DNA of 22,665 nt from Candidatus Methanoperedentaceae archaeon (GTDB lineage Archaea > Halobacteriota > Methanosarcinia > Methanosarcinales > Methanoperedenaceae): positions 1 through 22,665 of the forward strand of contig JACUTP010000006.1 of NCBI GenBank assembly GCA_014859785.1, given 5' to 3'. The notes under the pieces are model-generated. The model ran no database searches and was not told where the DNA came from. It worked only from the letters and a program-made list of their open reading frames with translations. The translations under genes were made by a program, and so were the position numbers. Positions 22,415 through 22,665 of this stretch are shown here, one piece after another; position 1 is the stretch's first letter; each line of letters starts with the position of its first letter.

Positions 22415-22665
22415 AATATATCACCTCTGTATTATGCACGGTTTTCCACAAACTGTGATAAACCATATTGTTACTCATGAGTTATAAGTTTTTGGTAAGC
22501 GAGCTCTATACGAACCCGGAATAATTTTCAGTTCGTATAAGTTTGATGGTGTACGTAATGTTTTTGGATTTTTTTGCCCGGCATACCTGTTATCCGGGGT
22601 TCTGTTTTCAACTTATAACGGGCGAAGTTGACCATCGAAAACCATAGTTGCCATACCCTGTTATC
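22415..22665. other. Upstream region of the DUF169 gene, no clear gene
   Basis: 251 bases to the window edge. It holds the inverted repeat at 22507-22539, a second distant pair GTTATAAGTT (22481-22490) and AACTTATAAC (22610-22619) that resembles opposed TATA boxes, and a loose direct repeat ending in TGTTATC (about 22582-22594 and 22652-22665). A 29-codon frame (22558-22647) with GGTG upstream is not convincing. Confidence 0.35.
22507..22539. repeat. Perfect 9-base inverted repeat
   Basis: TATACGAAC (22507-22515) and GTTCGTATA (22531-22539) are exact reverse complements around a 15-base spacer. There is no T-run after it. It sits about 95 bases before the DUF169 gene, so it could be an operator, or an RNA hairpin of a flanking transcript. 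Confidence 0.5.

Noticed and set aside
22558..22647. 29-codon frame near the right edge with GGTG upstream
   Set aside because: Very short, no protein-like pattern, and the region is better explained by repeats and promoter sequence.
1..22665. CRISPR arrays, intact insertion sequences, phage or Borg-type tandem repeats
   Set aside because: No regularly spaced repeats, transposase genes or terminal repeats were found on either strand.

Overview
This window reads as chromosomal DNA of an anaerobic methane-cycling archaeon of the order Methanosarcinales, most likely a 'Candidatus Methanoperedens' (ANME-2d) type organism. Archaeal signs are a prefoldin beta subunit, a tRNA-Tyr split by an archaeal-type intron, TATA boxes about 25-30 bases before start codons (several genes look leaderless), and GGTGA-type ribosome binding sites. 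A methanogenesis marker 9 gene points to the methane lineage. Two futalosine-pathway genes (mqnB, mqnD) point to menaquinone, which ordinary methanogens lack and Methanoperedens is known to use. The genus assignment is inference.

Layout, left to right. 1-4200: a copper-exporting P-type ATPase (minus), the methanogenesis marker 9 protein (plus), a hairpin terminator and a small membrane protein (minus). 4200-8000: a plus-strand group of bifunctional-nuclease (DUF151) protein, both exonuclease VII subunits and a CBS-CBS-ParB/SerK-like protein, meeting a convergent HTH-CBS regulator with an 11-base overlap. 8100-8540: a broken small reading frame, intron-containing tRNA-Tyr (minus) and tRNA-Arg (plus). 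8560-11600: a radical SAM protein starting 23 bases after tRNA-Arg, then (minus) threonine synthase followed by a DUF1858 protein and a small haem-copper-oxidase-like membrane protein. 11900-15900: an HPP-family membrane protein, the minus-strand tetrahydrofolate one-carbon operon purN-glyA-folD, a hidden 54-residue Cys-rich protein just upstream, and a divergent 103-residue Cys-pair protein. 15860-17560: mqnB-mqnD, preceded by an unlisted 50-residue membrane peptide whose stop overlaps the mqnB start (ATGA). 17600-20700: an 18-codon upstream ORF, a LeuA/CimA-type synthase, a DHH phosphoesterase and prefoldin beta. 20800-22665: a VTT/DedA-like membrane protein, a stretch with only a start-less reading frame, a DUF169 protein and an end region with inverted repeats.

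How the parts fit. Most of the window is core metabolism: one-carbon transfer on tetrahydrofolate (serine to glycine, methylene- and formyl-THF, purine formylation), threonine and branched-chain amino acid synthesis, and menaquinone synthesis for a membrane respiratory chain. Several bacterial-type genes (exonuclease VII, purN-glyA-folD, mqnB-mqnD) sit in this archaeal background and were probably acquired by transfer. I found no CRISPR array, no intact insertion sequence and no clear defence island. The candidates most worth a second look are the membrane microprotein coupled to mqnB, the nuclease/CBS-ParB cluster, the Cys-rich small protein, and the oxidase-like/DUF1858 pair.
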